Source of the DNA: Rotaria sp. Silwood1
Taxonomy: Eukaryota > Rotifera > Eurotatoria > Philodinida > Philodinidae
DNA: 64,000 nt
Reading direction: 5' to 3'
Assembly: GCA_905250075.1 (NCBI GenBank)
Contig: CAJNOP010000026.1
Span: 976,419-1,040,418, forward strand
Program-made: the position numbers and the translations under genes
Notes under the pieces: model-generated
The model's database searches: none
What the model was told of the DNA's origin: nothing
What the model saw: only the letters and a program-made list of their open reading frames with translations
Shown: piece by piece, positions 27,321 through 40,842 of the stretch
How the letters are laid out: each line of letters starts with the position of its first letter
Position numbering within the stretch: position 1 is the first letter of the stretch

Positions 27321-28338
27321 GAATAATGAAGATTCAGAACGTTGCATAATCTCATATTCTATCGTTTTAACATATAGAAAGAGAAACTCAAGGACATCAA
27401 ATGTTTACGATCTTGTCCGACAGTATCATTCTACTTTAACATTCTCTTTCTATTGTTCGTATTGTACAAGAAACAAGAATTAGAAAAAAATTTCTTTGAC
27501 AACATGAATTCAGATGAAAGTAGATCAAATAAACATTTTTCCTATTGACAAAGATTGTGAATTAAATTCTACATTAAAATTTTAAAGATCTAACAAGAGA
27601 CATAAAATCTAATAAATCTTGATTGGACATTAAAGTGAAATAAAAAAACTTTATACTTATTTGATTTCTATAGACACGATCATATATCGAATCGTTAATA
27701 AATATTAGAAAAAAAAAGAAGAAAATTGTATGCCAATCTACATGATACATTATCAATCATCTTTTGATAAATCGACTTTCATAACAATTATCATCAAAGT
27801 TTTATACCAACTTAAAATAACAATATAAGATTAGTTATTCAATTAATCGCCTTTTATCAGTGACATAAAACAATCATTAGAAGTTCTATACTTTTGTAAT
27901 CAATTATTTATTATGTTTATATAATATGTTTATCATTACATAATACTACGAATTGCTTTCCGGTATTCGAAATAGTTTAAACAATGGCAGAAATCCTTTA
28001 TGGAAACAGTATATTATTTATTAAAAGAATTTCTTATTTGCCATTGTAAGATATGACAGTTATTCGAATACCCAAAAAAAAATAAACAAGAAAGTCAACA
28101 ATGAAAGTTTTCAAAATTTCAAACTTGATGCACAGTTCAAAACAATACAATTCGAATTTGATAAAATTCATATTCAATATTAGTGCATCATATACACGAT
28201 ATATATATATATATTTTTTTTTGATATTTTCCTATCTCTTGATAACATATAACATCGACAGAAAAAAAAAACAAAACAAAACAAAAAACAAATGTAGATA
28301 TTTTTAATGTTCATATTTATCGTCTCTCTTTTTTTGTT
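27321..28338. other. intergenic DNA, 3' flank of NCBP1
   Basis: AT-rich sequence with no supported gene. The proximal part (28,250-28,338) would be the 3' untranslated region of the minus-strand NCBP1 gene. Confidence 0.4.
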
Positions 28339-31300
28339 TTATGCACGTAAAGCACAAAATTGTTGAAATACTTCTAATATACAAAAATCAATATCCGATG
28401 TAAATATTAATGATTCAAATGTTGATACATATTGAAAAACTTGTTCATGATATAATAGAAAAATTTCTTGTAAACGTTCAATTATCCATTTAAGCCATGG
28501 TGTTGATACAGGATCAACATTTTTACTTTCACATTCATTTAAAAAATCACTTAATGTCATTATAAAACGTTGAAATACAATTAAATAAAGTTTTCTAAAA
28601 ACAAAAAATTAATTTTATAAATTTACTTAAAAAAAAAACAAAAATCTTTTCTTTTTTTTTTTTTACTTTTGTTGTTCACGTGCATGTGATAAACGTTCTT
28701 CAATAATTTCATATTTTTCATGTAATTTAGCTGTTGCTTCATCCATTGGTGGTTGTGATATTTGCATGGATTGAATTTTTTCAGTTGATTGTTTTTCATC
28801 TTCATCATCATCATCATCACTTTCGTGTCGTCGTTTTAAACTAGTTATCGTTGGTTTTTCTTCATTAGTAGTAGTAGTAGTTGTTGTTGTATTATCATTT
28901 TCATCCATTTTATTATCATCAGAAATTTTTTCTTCATTTGCTACTATTGTTTGTTCAGTTGAAGATATTGTATCTGTTGTATTTGTTGCAGCTTGAACAG
29001 TTGCTGATATATTTAATTGACGACGTAAATCTAATAATTCATTATGATATTTTTCAACTTGACGATTCATTTTTTCAATTGTTGATGATAATATTTCCCA
29101 AACATAAAAATTTGTTAATTCAGAACCTAATTCACTTGAAAATATCCAATTAGCTACGGCTGAACATTCAACTATTTGTGTTTTTACTAATTTATCAACT
29201 AAAACAACCATCATCTAAAATAAATCAAATTTTTCTTCATACATTTCAATTTAAAAAACAAAAAGCGTTGAGTTCAGATCAAACTAAATAGTACATTCGA
29301 TAAGCAATGTCGGAAGCTACAAAATTTCTATTTAACATCAAAAAACACTCATATAACCGAATGAGAAGTTCAAAACTTATTTAAACGATACTAAATTTTG
29401 TTTACCATTTCTATAAGATAGTAAGACAAAGAAAAATTTTTCTTGCAGCGCAAAGAACTTTTTCAGAAAAATAACAATAGTAAAGAAACAAAGTCAAATG
29501 AAATGAATATGTTTAATTTATCATTGAGAGTTCTTAGTGTCGAAGTGACATTAGTAAAAATTCGAGTGAAAAATCCATTGGTAAAATATAAAAATTCTTT
29601 GGAGATTTTATTCAAAAACTAATGTTTGCTTCTACTCTGAGTAATATCGAGTACGATGAAGTTCATCCAAATCTTATTTACAAGCTTTTAAAAGGCCGGT
29701 TCATAACTACTAAACAACAAGTTCTACAATAATTTTAAATTCATACTCGAAAATAATATAAAATTCTATTTCTAAAATAATTCGCTGACTCTTTTACAAG
29801 ACTAAAAAAAACCAGACAAACAACTTTTCGATCATTTCTAATTATTATTATTTTATTATAGTAAAACATAAATGATTCTATTCTTTAATTCACTATATTC
29901 AATTTTATCATCACTAACTAGAAAAACCTTTATTGAAATGAAACTGAATATGAAATTGAAAATATTTATAGTTATCTATTGTGCTAAGATCTAATTAGAA
30001 TATATTCAATTTTCTAACCAATTATTTCTTAACATAGAAAATAAATAAAATATAAATAAAACGAACCTGTTGATGATTAGGCCAAATTTCATACATTGAT
30101 TTAAGTACTTGAATTTGTTGTTCTTCACTTTCAATAAGAATTTTAAATAATTGATGATATTTTGCTAAGGATGCAAATGAATGTGTAAAAGATTTTGATC
30201 CAATCCAAAGTAATGATGATACAAATAAATCAATTTGTACCATATTATAAGTTAAATCATTTGTTGGTTGATTCATATTTGTTGTTGTTGTTGTTGTTGT
30301 TGCTACTGATGATGATGATGCATCATCTTTTGATGGATTTGGTACTGTATTTAATATACGTAAAATATCTTCAGCTGATGAACGTTCTCGAATTTTTTTT
30401 GTTAATAATTGTGCATATTCAGAACCAAATATAGGTGGATCAGTTTCTTCAAATTTAAATATAGGTGATGGTTTATTTGGTACAAGTTTATAAAATTGTT
30501 CAGGAACAAATTCAATAACACGTTGATGAAATGATAATCTCATACAACGTTGTAATGTTTCACGTATAAATTTTATTTTTGGTGATTCAGAATTTTCATC
30601 TAAACAATTTATCCAATCTTGCCATGCCCATGTAAATTGAAAATTTGATAAATGATATGAAAACCATTTAACAAAACGTTCAATACATGATGTTTTCATT
30701 GTATTTAAACGTTCAAATAACATATCAACAGCTTGTACTAATACAGGTGGTAATGTTGATGGTTGTAATTTACATAATTCAAGTAGAAGTGAACCATAAA
30801 ATAATTCAAGATGTTGTGAACGTGGTAATTTAAATAAATGACCAAATATTACCTAAAAAAATTTTATTTATGAAATATTTTAAAGTTGTCTAATTCTATT
30901 AGCTTTATAAAAAAAAAGAAACCTACGAAATGAATTTTTCTATTTTTTCAGCTTACATTTAAGTCATCTAGAATCGTGATAAAAATATAAAGCCAACAAA
31001 CTGTTGATTTTTTTTTCTATAATATCAAGCGTTTAACTATAATTTTAAGTAGCGGTTTAAATATTTCTCTATCAAAATTGCTGAGATCAATCATGAAATG
31101 TAGCTTGACAGTTTCAGAAGACTGCGTTTCAGTTAGTTTTTTAAAAAGTAGTATTTTAGCCCAGGTCAAAGATTCCGGTCACCAGATCCCACAGAAAAAC
31201 ACCGGAAGTCGCTGGAGCAAGGTGGCAGTATTCCAGCCGGAAAATTTTCGGATTTTTTTCGATGACTTCCGGACAACTTCCTGAAGGAAACCTGAGGAAT

Positions 31301-32697
31301 TTGTCCGGAAGTCACCGAAAAAAATGCAAAAATTTTCCGGCCGAAATACTGCTACCCCAGATCCAGCGACTTTCGGTGTTTTCCTGCCGGAACCCGTCCG
31401 TACTTCTCGACCTGAGAGAAAGCATAAAATCTTGAATAAAGATGATAAGTAGCTGCGTTTTCTACGGCCTAATCTAAGAAAGTTATAATCATCACAGGTT
31501 AGTATGATCTTCGCCGAAAACTCACATCGCCGACTCGACGTGGAAATTTACGGTGCGTTTTCACGTCGTGTCGGCGATGTCAGTTTTTTTGGACGAAGAG
31601 CATTACATTTAATTTTTTGATTTTTAAATAATTTTTTTCATTTTCTCATACCTCAACAATCATATAATTTAATGGAATTTTATTTTTTGGTCGAATTTGT
31701 GTTAATTGTATAGCACAATCTTTTCTTTCTGTATGATATGTATGCATAATATTTGATATTTCATCTTCAATTAAATATCTTTCAATAGCATGTGCACCTG
31801 GTAAAACATATTGTTCAGGTACATCAGTATAATCAAACATACGAAAAACAATTTTAGGTAATGGATAAATAATTATATCACTATGTAATGGTATTGTAAT
31901 TAATGGTAAATCATAAACAATTGATGCTGATATATCACTAAATAATGTATCAGCATATGTATAATATGGTCGAAATATTTGTGATTCTGACCATTCATCT
32001 TGATTTAAACGTTTTATTTGTGCCCATAAACAATCTAAATATTCTTCTTGTGGATGTGGTTCAAGTGATGTCCAAACTTGTAATATTGGTACATGAATTT
32101 TTGAACGTTTATATACATATTTATCAATTGAATATAATAAACGATTTAATTCTGTATTATGTTTTTCCGATAATATTTTACCCGAATATGGTAATGATGT
32201 TAATATACATGATATAAAAAAATCTGTTCGTACTTGTGGTATATTTGTTTCTGTTGTTGTTTGTATTAATGTTTCATATAATTTTAATATTGATGATGAT
32301 GATATAAGTTTAACATTAATTAAATCAGATAGAAAACGTATATAACGTTGTATTGTTTCAAATTTATATAATAATAAACATTCTTTTAATGAACTAATAC
32401 ATGTATCAATAAAATCTGAACCAAATGTTATTATTGATGCATGTAATAAACCAACTAATGTTGAATATATTGTCATACGTTCAGGTATTAATTGTATACA
32501 TTGATTAAGTATATTGAAAATTATTTTTTTATGTTTATTTAAATCATTACATAATGTTGTACATAAATCACGTAATGTTTGTTCAAGTGTTGGATCAATT
32601 TTTTGTCCTAATGAAAATAATGCTACTTGTAATTTATCTTCAGTTAATTCTTCATCATCAAGACCACCAAATTTTCGACGTTTATTTGGATCATATG

Positions 32698-32728
<31 letters not shown>

Positions 32729-32935
32729 CTGTTGTTGTTGCTGTTGTTGTAATGGTGGATTTTGTTGTTGAACATGACGACGATCACTACGATGATGATG
32801 ATGATGATGACGAGATGATGAACGTTGACGTTGTTGAGATTTATTATGAAAATCATCATTATCATCATCTGAATAACCACCACCACCACCACCGCCACCG
32901 CCACCATTACGATTACGATTACCTTTTGTAGCCAT
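28339..32935 (-). CDS. NCBP1: nuclear cap-binding protein subunit 1 (CBP80)
   Basis: Four-exon model, 957 aa: 32,935-31,652, 30,852-30,067, 29,214-28,667 and 28,594-28,339. CBP80 is the large subunit of the nuclear cap-binding complex; with CBP20 it binds the m7G cap of nascent transcripts and supports splicing and export. Diagnostic stretches are DPTLEQTLRDLCTTLCNDLN at the start of the first MIF4G-like helical domain, VPILQVWTSLEPHPQEEYLD, FQFTWAWQDWINCLDEN, TQIVECSAVANWIFSSELG, and the C-terminal WLKWIIERLQEIF...FQQFCALRA. The vertebrate protein is about 790 aa; the extra length is an N-terminal tract of Gly, Asp, His and Gln runs (residues 1-90, about 17 Gln) and an acidic/Thr insert at about 755-830. 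Intron 1 carries an inverted-repeat element. The start is the first ATG and lies about 1.27 kb from the divergent ASXL start. Confidence 0.93.
31090..31400. mobile_element. GC-rich foldback MITE in NCBP1 intron 1
   Basis: Two arms (about 31,170-31,285 and 31,296-31,400) are inverted copies around a loop of roughly 15 bp near CTTCCTGAAGGAAACC. Matched pieces include ACACCGGAAGTCGCTGGA with TCCAGCGACTTTCGGTGT, and GACTTCCGGACAA with TTGTCCGGAAGTC. It is far richer in GC than the intron around it. No coding capacity is seen. Ends and target duplication were not resolved. Confidence 0.75.
31524..31580. repeat. 57-bp inverted repeat in NCBP1 intron 1
   Basis: ACATCGCCGACTCGACGTGG (31,524-31,543) pairs with TCACGTCGTGTCGGCGATGT (31,561-31,580), with two mismatches across 20 bp and a short loop. 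It lies about 120 bp from the larger foldback and may belong to the same insertion. Confidence 0.75.
32701..32752. repeat. CAG/CAA polyglutamine repeat in NCBP1 exon 1
   Basis: A trinucleotide tract, read TTG/CTG on the plus strand, encodes about 17 glutamines at roughly residues 62-78 of NCBP1. Interruptions by CTG units are visible. Adjacent His (32,790-32,810) and Gly (32,878-32,905) codon runs make the N terminus a chain of homopolymers. Confidence 0.85.
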
Positions 32936-34200
32936 GATAAATATTTAGTTTTATAATAAAGATCTAGAAAATATTTAAATCTAATGAACGAAGTCTTTCG
33001 ATTAGTTAATTTCTTTTTGAATTAAAACTATGAATATTATGAAATAAGTTTGAATCTTTAACTAATTACTACGAGAACACATTATTTTTATGATAGTTTA
33101 TTTAAGAAATGAAAATTTCATACAGAGTTTAAGTTTAACGAATATAGGTTATTGTAAACGCTTCAAGTCTTTTTTGATTTGTTTCTATTCTGAAAGAAGA
33201 ACATTGAATCTATAGATGTATATGAGTGATGTAAAAGACACGCTTTTATCATAGATTTATCTTAGAATAAGAACAATGATAAGATCTAAAATATTTTACA
33301 AGAAACTATTATTATTAAATAATGTCTCTGTACAAAATTTCGAACTCAAAAAAACAACATCAGTTTTTTATTATTATGTTATTCATTTGAAAAATTTCAT
33401 ACAAAGGTAATATCTTAGCAACAACAAGTCAAGGATCTGATCTCTTTTCAAAGTATTCATAGTTTACATATTATACGAAATTTCAACTCAAAAGTGATTG
33501 ATCAATTACATGACTTTCTTACTAACACTTGTTTTCTTTTTGCATAATAACTCAACAAGTTCTATGAAAATCTGAAAGTTTATTGGTTAACGTTGTAAAC
33601 GAATTGTTATATGACTATTATAAAAAGACATTTGCTGACATAGATTTTGATATGGGACGGACTATTCCTTCTCTTACATTTTAAACCTATTATTAAAAAA
33701 CAATATGCTATCATTAAAAAAATTAGCTTGTCTCAATAACTTATTACCAGACAGATAGTCAAATTTTTTGCTGAAAACGTAATTAAGCTAGAAAATAAGT
33801 TTTCCCTACTCACAAACAGACTGATCTTGCATTTAAACGAACTTTCTAAGACTACATAAAATAATCAAGATTGATCTCTAAATAAATACAAATTTTGAAA
33901 TACATTCTTTCTTTCATATTTTCTTTTTTCTGTACTCAAATGAAAAAAAAATAAGTAAATAACATTCTTCATCGACATCTTCCATTCAAGTTTTAAACAT
34001 CCTCATACAAATGCATAAATGTTTTAATTGTATTTCTTTCTTTCATATGATTGGTTTATTAATGAATAACCACGATGATTATTATTTATTTATATTGTCT
34101 ATAAGAAAAAAAAGAAAGAAGAAGAATATAAACAAATCAAATGAATTCTTTTTTATTTTAATTAATAAATTTTTCTTATAAAAAAAATATATTATTTAAT
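32936..34200. other. divergent intergenic region NCBP1 / ASXL
   Basis: A head-to-head spacer of about 1.27 kb that must hold the promoters of both genes. It is AT-rich with no TATA arrangement I would defend and no coding frame. Confidence 0.5.
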
Positions 34201-37200
34201 ATGAAAGTAATGAAACGTAATTCAGAAGATAAAAGTAATTCAAATAATATTTCTCAAACAAATTCTTCATTAAATTCTATTAATACACAAAAAAGTCCAT
34301 TATTTGATGATATTAATAATTATAATCAAGATAAATCTAATAAAAAAATTGTTTCACCATCATATGAAATGCAAACAAATGAAAATGAACATCATAATAA
34401 AATTGAAATTCCTATTAAATCAATACAGACTAGTCAACAAACACGTACATTAGCACAAATTCGAGAACAACTTGCTTTAAAACGAAAAGGTTTGAAATAA
34501 ATAAAAATTAGAATTATGTTCTTTCTTTTTTTTTTTATTCTATTAATTTAGCTTCAGCATCAGCAGCTTCAAATTCCATAGCCATAACAACAAGTATGTT
34601 TAATATAAAATAAAAGAGTAAAATTTATATTCAATGATCCATTTTTTAGATAATCAACCGTCCAGTCCAATAGTTAATACAATTAAAACTGAAATTAATA
34701 CACAAAATGAAACTATCTATCAAATGATGTATGTTTCTTTTTTGTCTTCATTTAATATGTCATAATATAAAGATTTGATGAAACCATTGTTGAGATAAAT
34801 TGAACTTATACATGAATATTTTTTTTTGTGCAGAGAAAAAAATAACGAAAGCATAGCCTAAAAACTGTAAGAACCCATTGTAGCAGAGTTTTGACCTACA
34901 ATCTCACTCATTGATGAGTCATTAGGTCTCATAGAATTTCGGAAAAGTATCAGCGAAATCAGGGGCGTAGCCAGGGGGTGTGCAAAGGGTGCCCGGGCAC
35001 ACCCCTTGACCAAAAAATATCTGGAGGGGGGTACGAGCTAAAAATCTTTTTGAGAAACAAAAATTTATTTTGCTGCTGGTGTGCACTCCCCATAATGTGT
35101 CGGGCACCCTCCTTGGAAAATTCCTGGCTACGCCACTGAGCGAAATCGAATGTTTTCGTATCGAGATATTGAAATCGTAACAAATGATTGCCTGCCATAG
35201 CTATATGACAAATATCGAATATCTTGACACGGAAACCTGTTTTTTTTTCAGCTGAAACTTTATAGATATTCTATGGGTCATTAGATCTATCTATAGAGAA
35301 AATTGCAGGTTAAAAATAAAGTAAAATGGTCATAATTCGGGTTCACAAGCACGAACCATTATATTTTCCTTGTACATGCAATACTCGCTATCATGTGAAG
35401 GATTTAACAATGAGATAACTTTCTCTTTGAGATTTTCATTAATCTTATTGTTAGCATATCATTTTATTGTATTATCTACTTTTAAATTATATTAAATTAG
35501 AAATTTTCTTTCCAACTAAATAAGATTCAAAAAAATTAGAATCAAACGGATTTATTTATTCCAACACTTGTCTTAACTTTTACAGCTGATTGAAAAATAA
35601 TATGAAAAAAGGTATTCAAAGATAACTACGATATGATTTAGCAAATGTAATGATATTCCTACAAAAAAAAAATCAAATTCTATTATTAGGTAACAGTTTG
35701 TTAAATTGGATTTTTGTTTACTTAAGAAAACAATAGCTCACTATTATAAATGTAAATATTAATGTTTATATAAGAAATCTAACAAATCGAATACTATTCA
35801 ATTATGTATAAAATTCATGATCACTAGTTTTGATTGAAATACCCCTTTAAATAGATGAATTCTCTTTGATACGAAAAATTTTGATGTTGAATAAATAAAT
35901 ATTTTACATATTGAATTATTAAGGCTTTATTCTGTAATACTTTAAAAAAAACAAAGAAAAATTGATAATTCCAAAGACTCAATTCAATATTGTTATAAAA
36001 ACACAGCTAAAAATTCGAACTAAAATTTCGATAAATCTTTAATAAATAAAAATAGTTTCTAAAACAATCAAATTCAAAACAATAATTTGAAGTAAGAACA
36101 AAATTTAACCCTCTATTAGTTTTCAATACTTAATATTACATTCAAAGGTCATCTATCTTTCATCTAAATGAACAAACTAAAATGACTTTAAAATATGAAA
36201 ATAATGATCCTTAAATAATTCAAATGTAGAAAAGCATAATAAACATATATCTTCCTCTACTATTATAATTATCTTTTCATCATTTTTTTTCTTTTTGTTT
36301 TCTATTTAAAAAAAACGAACAATTTATTTAATCGATTACATTTATTGATAGACGATCACCTTCAATAAATAATTCAACAATTCCAACTAAAATTCAACAA
36401 ATAGAATATTCAACATCAAATACAATCTTACCTTCATCTTTATTCACAAATCAACCATCAAATGATTCTCTTTTGGTATGTCTTATTGATCTTATCGGAA
36501 ATTTTTTTTTCTTCTTTGCTTTCGCGTATTCTCATTTGTATTTATAATGGTGTAAGGTCTTTTCTTCTTTTTTAATCATCAAGTTTACATAGAGACCCGT
36601 TTTTTCTTTTTTTTGTGTTTTTGTCTCATATGCACGACGCAGTTATAATACTTTCTCTTTTGTTCTTCTGTCTTTCTTTTCACTCTGTCGACAAACCATC
36701 AAGCAAAATTTGTTTCATTTTGACGATTACTCACATACACACACACATATACTCTCTCTCGTTATTCGTCGTTGTCGTTTTTTTTTCTTTTTACACTTGC
36801 CGTCAACACCGCTGAATTCTGATCGGTTTTGTTCTTTTTTTCTTACTTGTTCTCATCGTTCCACTACCATCTTCGATAATATTTAGTAATAGTAGTTCTA
36901 TAGTTAACGCACGCAAAAGCAACAAATCAGAATACTTTGATCATGAAGATGATAATCATTGTGTATATATATATATATTTGAGAATCAAGACTAGGCAAA
37001 GCAAAGAAATCACTCAAATGTGCGCTTCATTTAAAGCGAGGAAAAAAAAAAAGAAAAAAAGAATAAGTTCTGCATGATGTACCGATAGGCAACATTAGTC
37101 CTAGTTGGTTAGAAAAAGAAAAAAAAAAAAAAAAGAAAAGAAATATATCTCAATAATATACAAGCATTTTTTTATCTTCAATTTTTACAACACTTAGACA

Positions 37201-40200
37201 ACATTGGTATGTTCTTATTATGATTATCTGAACTTGTTCAAATAACATATTCATTTTTCATTGTCAAGACCCATTTCTTTTTTTTTTCCATATTGATGTC
37301 ATATATATTGTTCTTTCTTTCTCAAAGTCTTACTGCTAATCAAAGAAGAAAAGGAGAAAAAAACAGAGAATAAATGAACACTGAACTTAATCATGAATCG
37401 TGTATGTCTCGCATGCTTGTGTCCTCGCTGCATATTTTGTCGACACCGACGATCTAGCAGCTAAGAGTACACACATACACACATAGATATATATATTGTA
37501 GAGAAATGTTAAACTGTGTTTAATCGTTACAACAACAGTGCGACGACGCCGACGTCCAACTGACTGACTATGGTATGCGCGCTTCTGACATTGAGAATGA
37601 AGCGGGAAAAGAAACCGGAGGATGGGATGAGAAAAGAAAGAAGAAGAAGAAGAAGAAGAGGGGAAAAAATGAGAGAGTAGAACTGAATGTGATTCGAATG
37701 AACTCACAAAATATAACGAAGAAAAAAAAAAAGAAAATTGATGATCGATCATATATGTGTATGTTTGCTGCACTATATTCTTTCAAACATATTGAAGAAG
37801 AAGAAGAAAGAAAAAAAAAAGAAAGAAAACGACAACATATTGATTTCAACATTATTACTTTTCTTTTCTCTCTCTCGATATAGAATACCAATCATAATAA
37901 TAATAATAATAATTCAGTAACACAATTTTTATTTGACGATTTTCCTGAAACACTTGATCAATTTACTGCATCAATGCTTGATAATATTAATGAATCAACA
38001 ACAAATCATACGAATACACAAATTAATCAACAAGAAAAACAACAAGCAACATTAAATACTCAAATTATTGTTGATTTTGATAGTATTTTACAAGAATTAA
38101 AATCTGTTGGTCAAGCACATCAATCAGAACAAGAAACAACAATGATCGTAGAAAATATTACATCGAATATTAAACAAGAACCACAAAATGATTCACAAAA
38201 TCAATCAATAAATTCTAATGAAACAAGTAAATTGTTCTTATTGAAATTCATTGAAAAGAAAACTAATGTTTTATTTATTTCGTATGAAAAAATCTATTAG
38301 AAGTAAAAAAAAAGGATCCAGCTAAAAACTACAGTAAACGATTTTTTCTTTTTCAATTAGAATAAAGAATTTATTGTTCAACGGATATGAGTTTCTACTT
38401 TCATTAAATGATTAGCTAAACTAAACATATGTTTATATACAAAAGAGATCAAAGGAAAAATCAAAGTCTACTATCAATAATGTATTCATATATAGTTAAA
38501 TTTTATTAATTAATCAATTGAAAAAAATTTTTCTTTTCTAGTATCTCCACTTAAATATCAATCAACATCCGATGATTTTCTTGCATTTCTATCATCAGAT
38601 CCAACAGCATCATTACCAAGTATTAATACTATGATGTTATCAACAATTTCAACACCAACATTACCAACATCATCTGTTCAAACACCAAAAAAGAAAGGTA
38701 CAAAATCAAATAATACATCACCTAAAATAAAAAAAGAAACTAGTACTATTATTAAAAGTAAAGCAATAAAAAAAACAAAAAAAGATATTCTCGATAGTGA
38801 ATCATTACAACAAATATTAATTAAAACAAATGGTGAATTTGTTGAACCAATGCATATTGTCCTTGCATCACCTATTAAATATCAACCATCAACAACATCG
38901 TATTCACCTATTGCACCAGCAACATTAAAAAAGAATAATAATAATAATAATAATACTAATACTAATGATACATCATCGAGTTGGATAACAACAAATATTT
39001 CACAAACAACGAAAAATGCACAAGCACTTGCTTTGAAAGCTGTAGCAAGAAATCAAGTTGCAAAAATTAATCTTCAACAACAACAACAACAACAACAACA
39101 AGCAATGGATACTAGTAAGATATAGATTCTACAGTTGTTATATAAAGAATATTCGAGCGAGCTTTGTTCTAGACAATTGTATTTGTTTGAAAGAACATGT
39201 AAAACTATTATGTGTAATTTTTTTAAATTAGGCTTTTTTTATTATACAAAAAAAAACATTTCTATAAATAGATGACCATTTTTCAGAATTAGTCAAGGTA
39301 TTGCACTTGTTACGCTTTTTATTTGCATAAAAAGTAAGAAATTAAAAAGCAAAAAAGATCAATTCAACCTGATATACTCTTTCAAATAAAGAAAATATCA
39401 GATCTATAGAATAAGAGCTTACAGATACTTTTGAGTTACTAAATAAGATACATTTGAGTCTTACTTGTTGAATATCTCTCTCAAACGTTATAATATATGA
39501 TTGAAAATATCATGCGCTTTGAACACATCTAGCCTAAGATCGATTGTAGCCGAGAAGTCCTGCATGTTGAGGAAGTTAATGGGAAATTGAAATAGAATCT
39601 AAAATAATCTGCTTAGATATGTGCAAAGACTGACAAATAGAATATATTTTTATACGAAACCGGAAAAAAAGGGAGAAGCAATTTTTCTTCAGTTAATGAA
39701 TGTTTGTAATCGATGTGTATTGACTAAAACAGTGGGTAAATATTTTTCAAAACAAAAAATCCATTAACTAATGTCTGTGAAAAATTTTTCTTGTAAATAT
39801 ATTTATTAAAATCTTTTTCTTAAGTAAGAAAAGAGATTAAAATTATTCAATAGAAAATAAATATATCATTAACTATGTAAGACAAATCATTGATTAAAAT
39901 TGTCTTCATTGTAATTTTTCGACTAAAAGAAAAATATTTCTAAAACTAAAATCAAAATTGTTTCACAATATTTTAAAGCAAATTATTAACAATAAAAGTT
40001 AGGAGTAAAAATTTGTGGAATCAAGTTCTTTTTATTTCCAGAATTTGTTCGTATTATACCTTCAAATTTTTCAATACTGATTTTCGATGAGAAACATCTT
40101 TTTTTTGACCTATCTCTTTTAAATTTTGTTTCGATCTCAATAAGTTCTCTCCTCCCATAGTTCTGTCGCACATCATCTCCAATTATGATGAATCCTACAG

Positions 40201-40842
40201 TTGATATTTTTAATAAAATATTTTCTTTTTCAAGGTAATTATGATCCATCTTTGTCACGTCCAACATTACTTGTTGCTCGTACTGATTCTTCATCCACAT
40301 TAAATACTCAACAACAAACATTACAAGCACGTTTAAATGCTTTTGTCGTTAATGTACCTCAACAACAATCAACTAAATTAATACCAACAAGTACAACAGC
40401 AACATTAACACCTCAACAACAAGTATTTTTACAACAAATTATTCGTCGTGATTCTCCATCTCTAACAACAACAGCAGCAGCAGCAGTTTCAGAATCGACA
40501 ACAACAACAACATCAATAGGAAATCTAGTTCAACAACATCAACAAGCAATATCTACAACTGTTCGTGTTCCAACAACAACATCAACAACAACATTTATTC
40601 AACAACCACAAATTCCAATACGTACAATGTCTCAATTATCAAATGGAACTGATTCGATACGAAAACAACAATTATTTGAATCTCTATCATTATCATTAGC
40701 AAATAATCGAACAATGAATTATAAATGTACATGTGAATGTAAACCATTAATTGCATGTAAAAAATGTGGTGCATATTGTCATGATGATTGTATTGGACAA
40801 ACAAAATTATGTGGAAATTGTCTTGTGATGACTCCTTGTTAA
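34201..40842 (+). CDS. Additional sex combs-like (ASXL) protein
   Basis: Seven-exon model, 685 aa: 34,201-34,489, 34,552-34,593, 34,650-34,728, 36,352-36,475, 37,884-38,226, 38,542-39,114 and 40,235-40,842; every junction closes in frame. The C terminus (about 648-685) is the atypical PHD finger typical of ASX/ASXL proteins: [20 protein letters not shown] then [14 protein letters not shown], with the Cys/His order intact. A short conserved-looking [15 protein letters not shown] lies near residue 90, and KQEP and basic KKKGTK/KKTKKD patches are probable interaction and nuclear-targeting sites. ASXL proteins partner BAP1 in the Polycomb histone H2A deubiquitinase. I do not see the HARE-HTH or a clear DEUBAD (BAP1-activating) domain, so upstream exons may be missing or the gene is reduced (human ASXL1 is about 1,540 aa). 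The rest is Gln, Thr, Ser and Asn-rich. An in-frame stop at 34,159 supports the chosen start. Intron 3 holds a hAT MITE. Confidence 0.78.
34960..35138. mobile_element. hAT-type MITE in ASXL intron 3
   Basis: A 179-bp element has terminal inverted repeats CAGGGGCGTAGCCAGG and CCTGGCTACGCCACTG and an exact 8-bp target duplication AGCGAAAT (34,952-34,959 and 35,139-35,146). Eight-base duplications and CAG(T/G)GGCGTAGCC ends are typical of hAT elements. It is much richer in GC than the intron, has no transposase, and must depend on an autonomous copy elsewhere. Confidence 0.92.
36476..37883. other. ASXL intron 4 with purine/pyrimidine-biased tracts
   Basis: A 1.4-kb intron, long for this window. 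It holds strand-asymmetric tracts: T/C-rich at 36,600-36,860, then A/G-rich at 37,030-37,140 and 37,600-37,830 (GAAGAAGAAG runs). Overlapping open frames on both strands here are by-products of that bias. An alternative promoter is possible but not shown. Confidence 0.5.

Noticed and set aside
28881..29153. 90-codon frame opposite NCBP1 exon 3
   Set aside because: Antisense shadow of the conserved NCBP1 sequence; Leu and Tyr-rich as expected.
32514..32931. Open frames of 85-125 codons opposite NCBP1 exon 1, rich in Cys, Val, His or Asp runs
   Set aside because: They are other-frame readings of the Gln, Gly and His codon repeats of NCBP1.
37387..37920. Overlapping open frames on both strands in ASXL intron 4
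   Set aside because: Caused by GAA/TTC-rich asymmetric tracts; both strands are open at once and composition is extreme.
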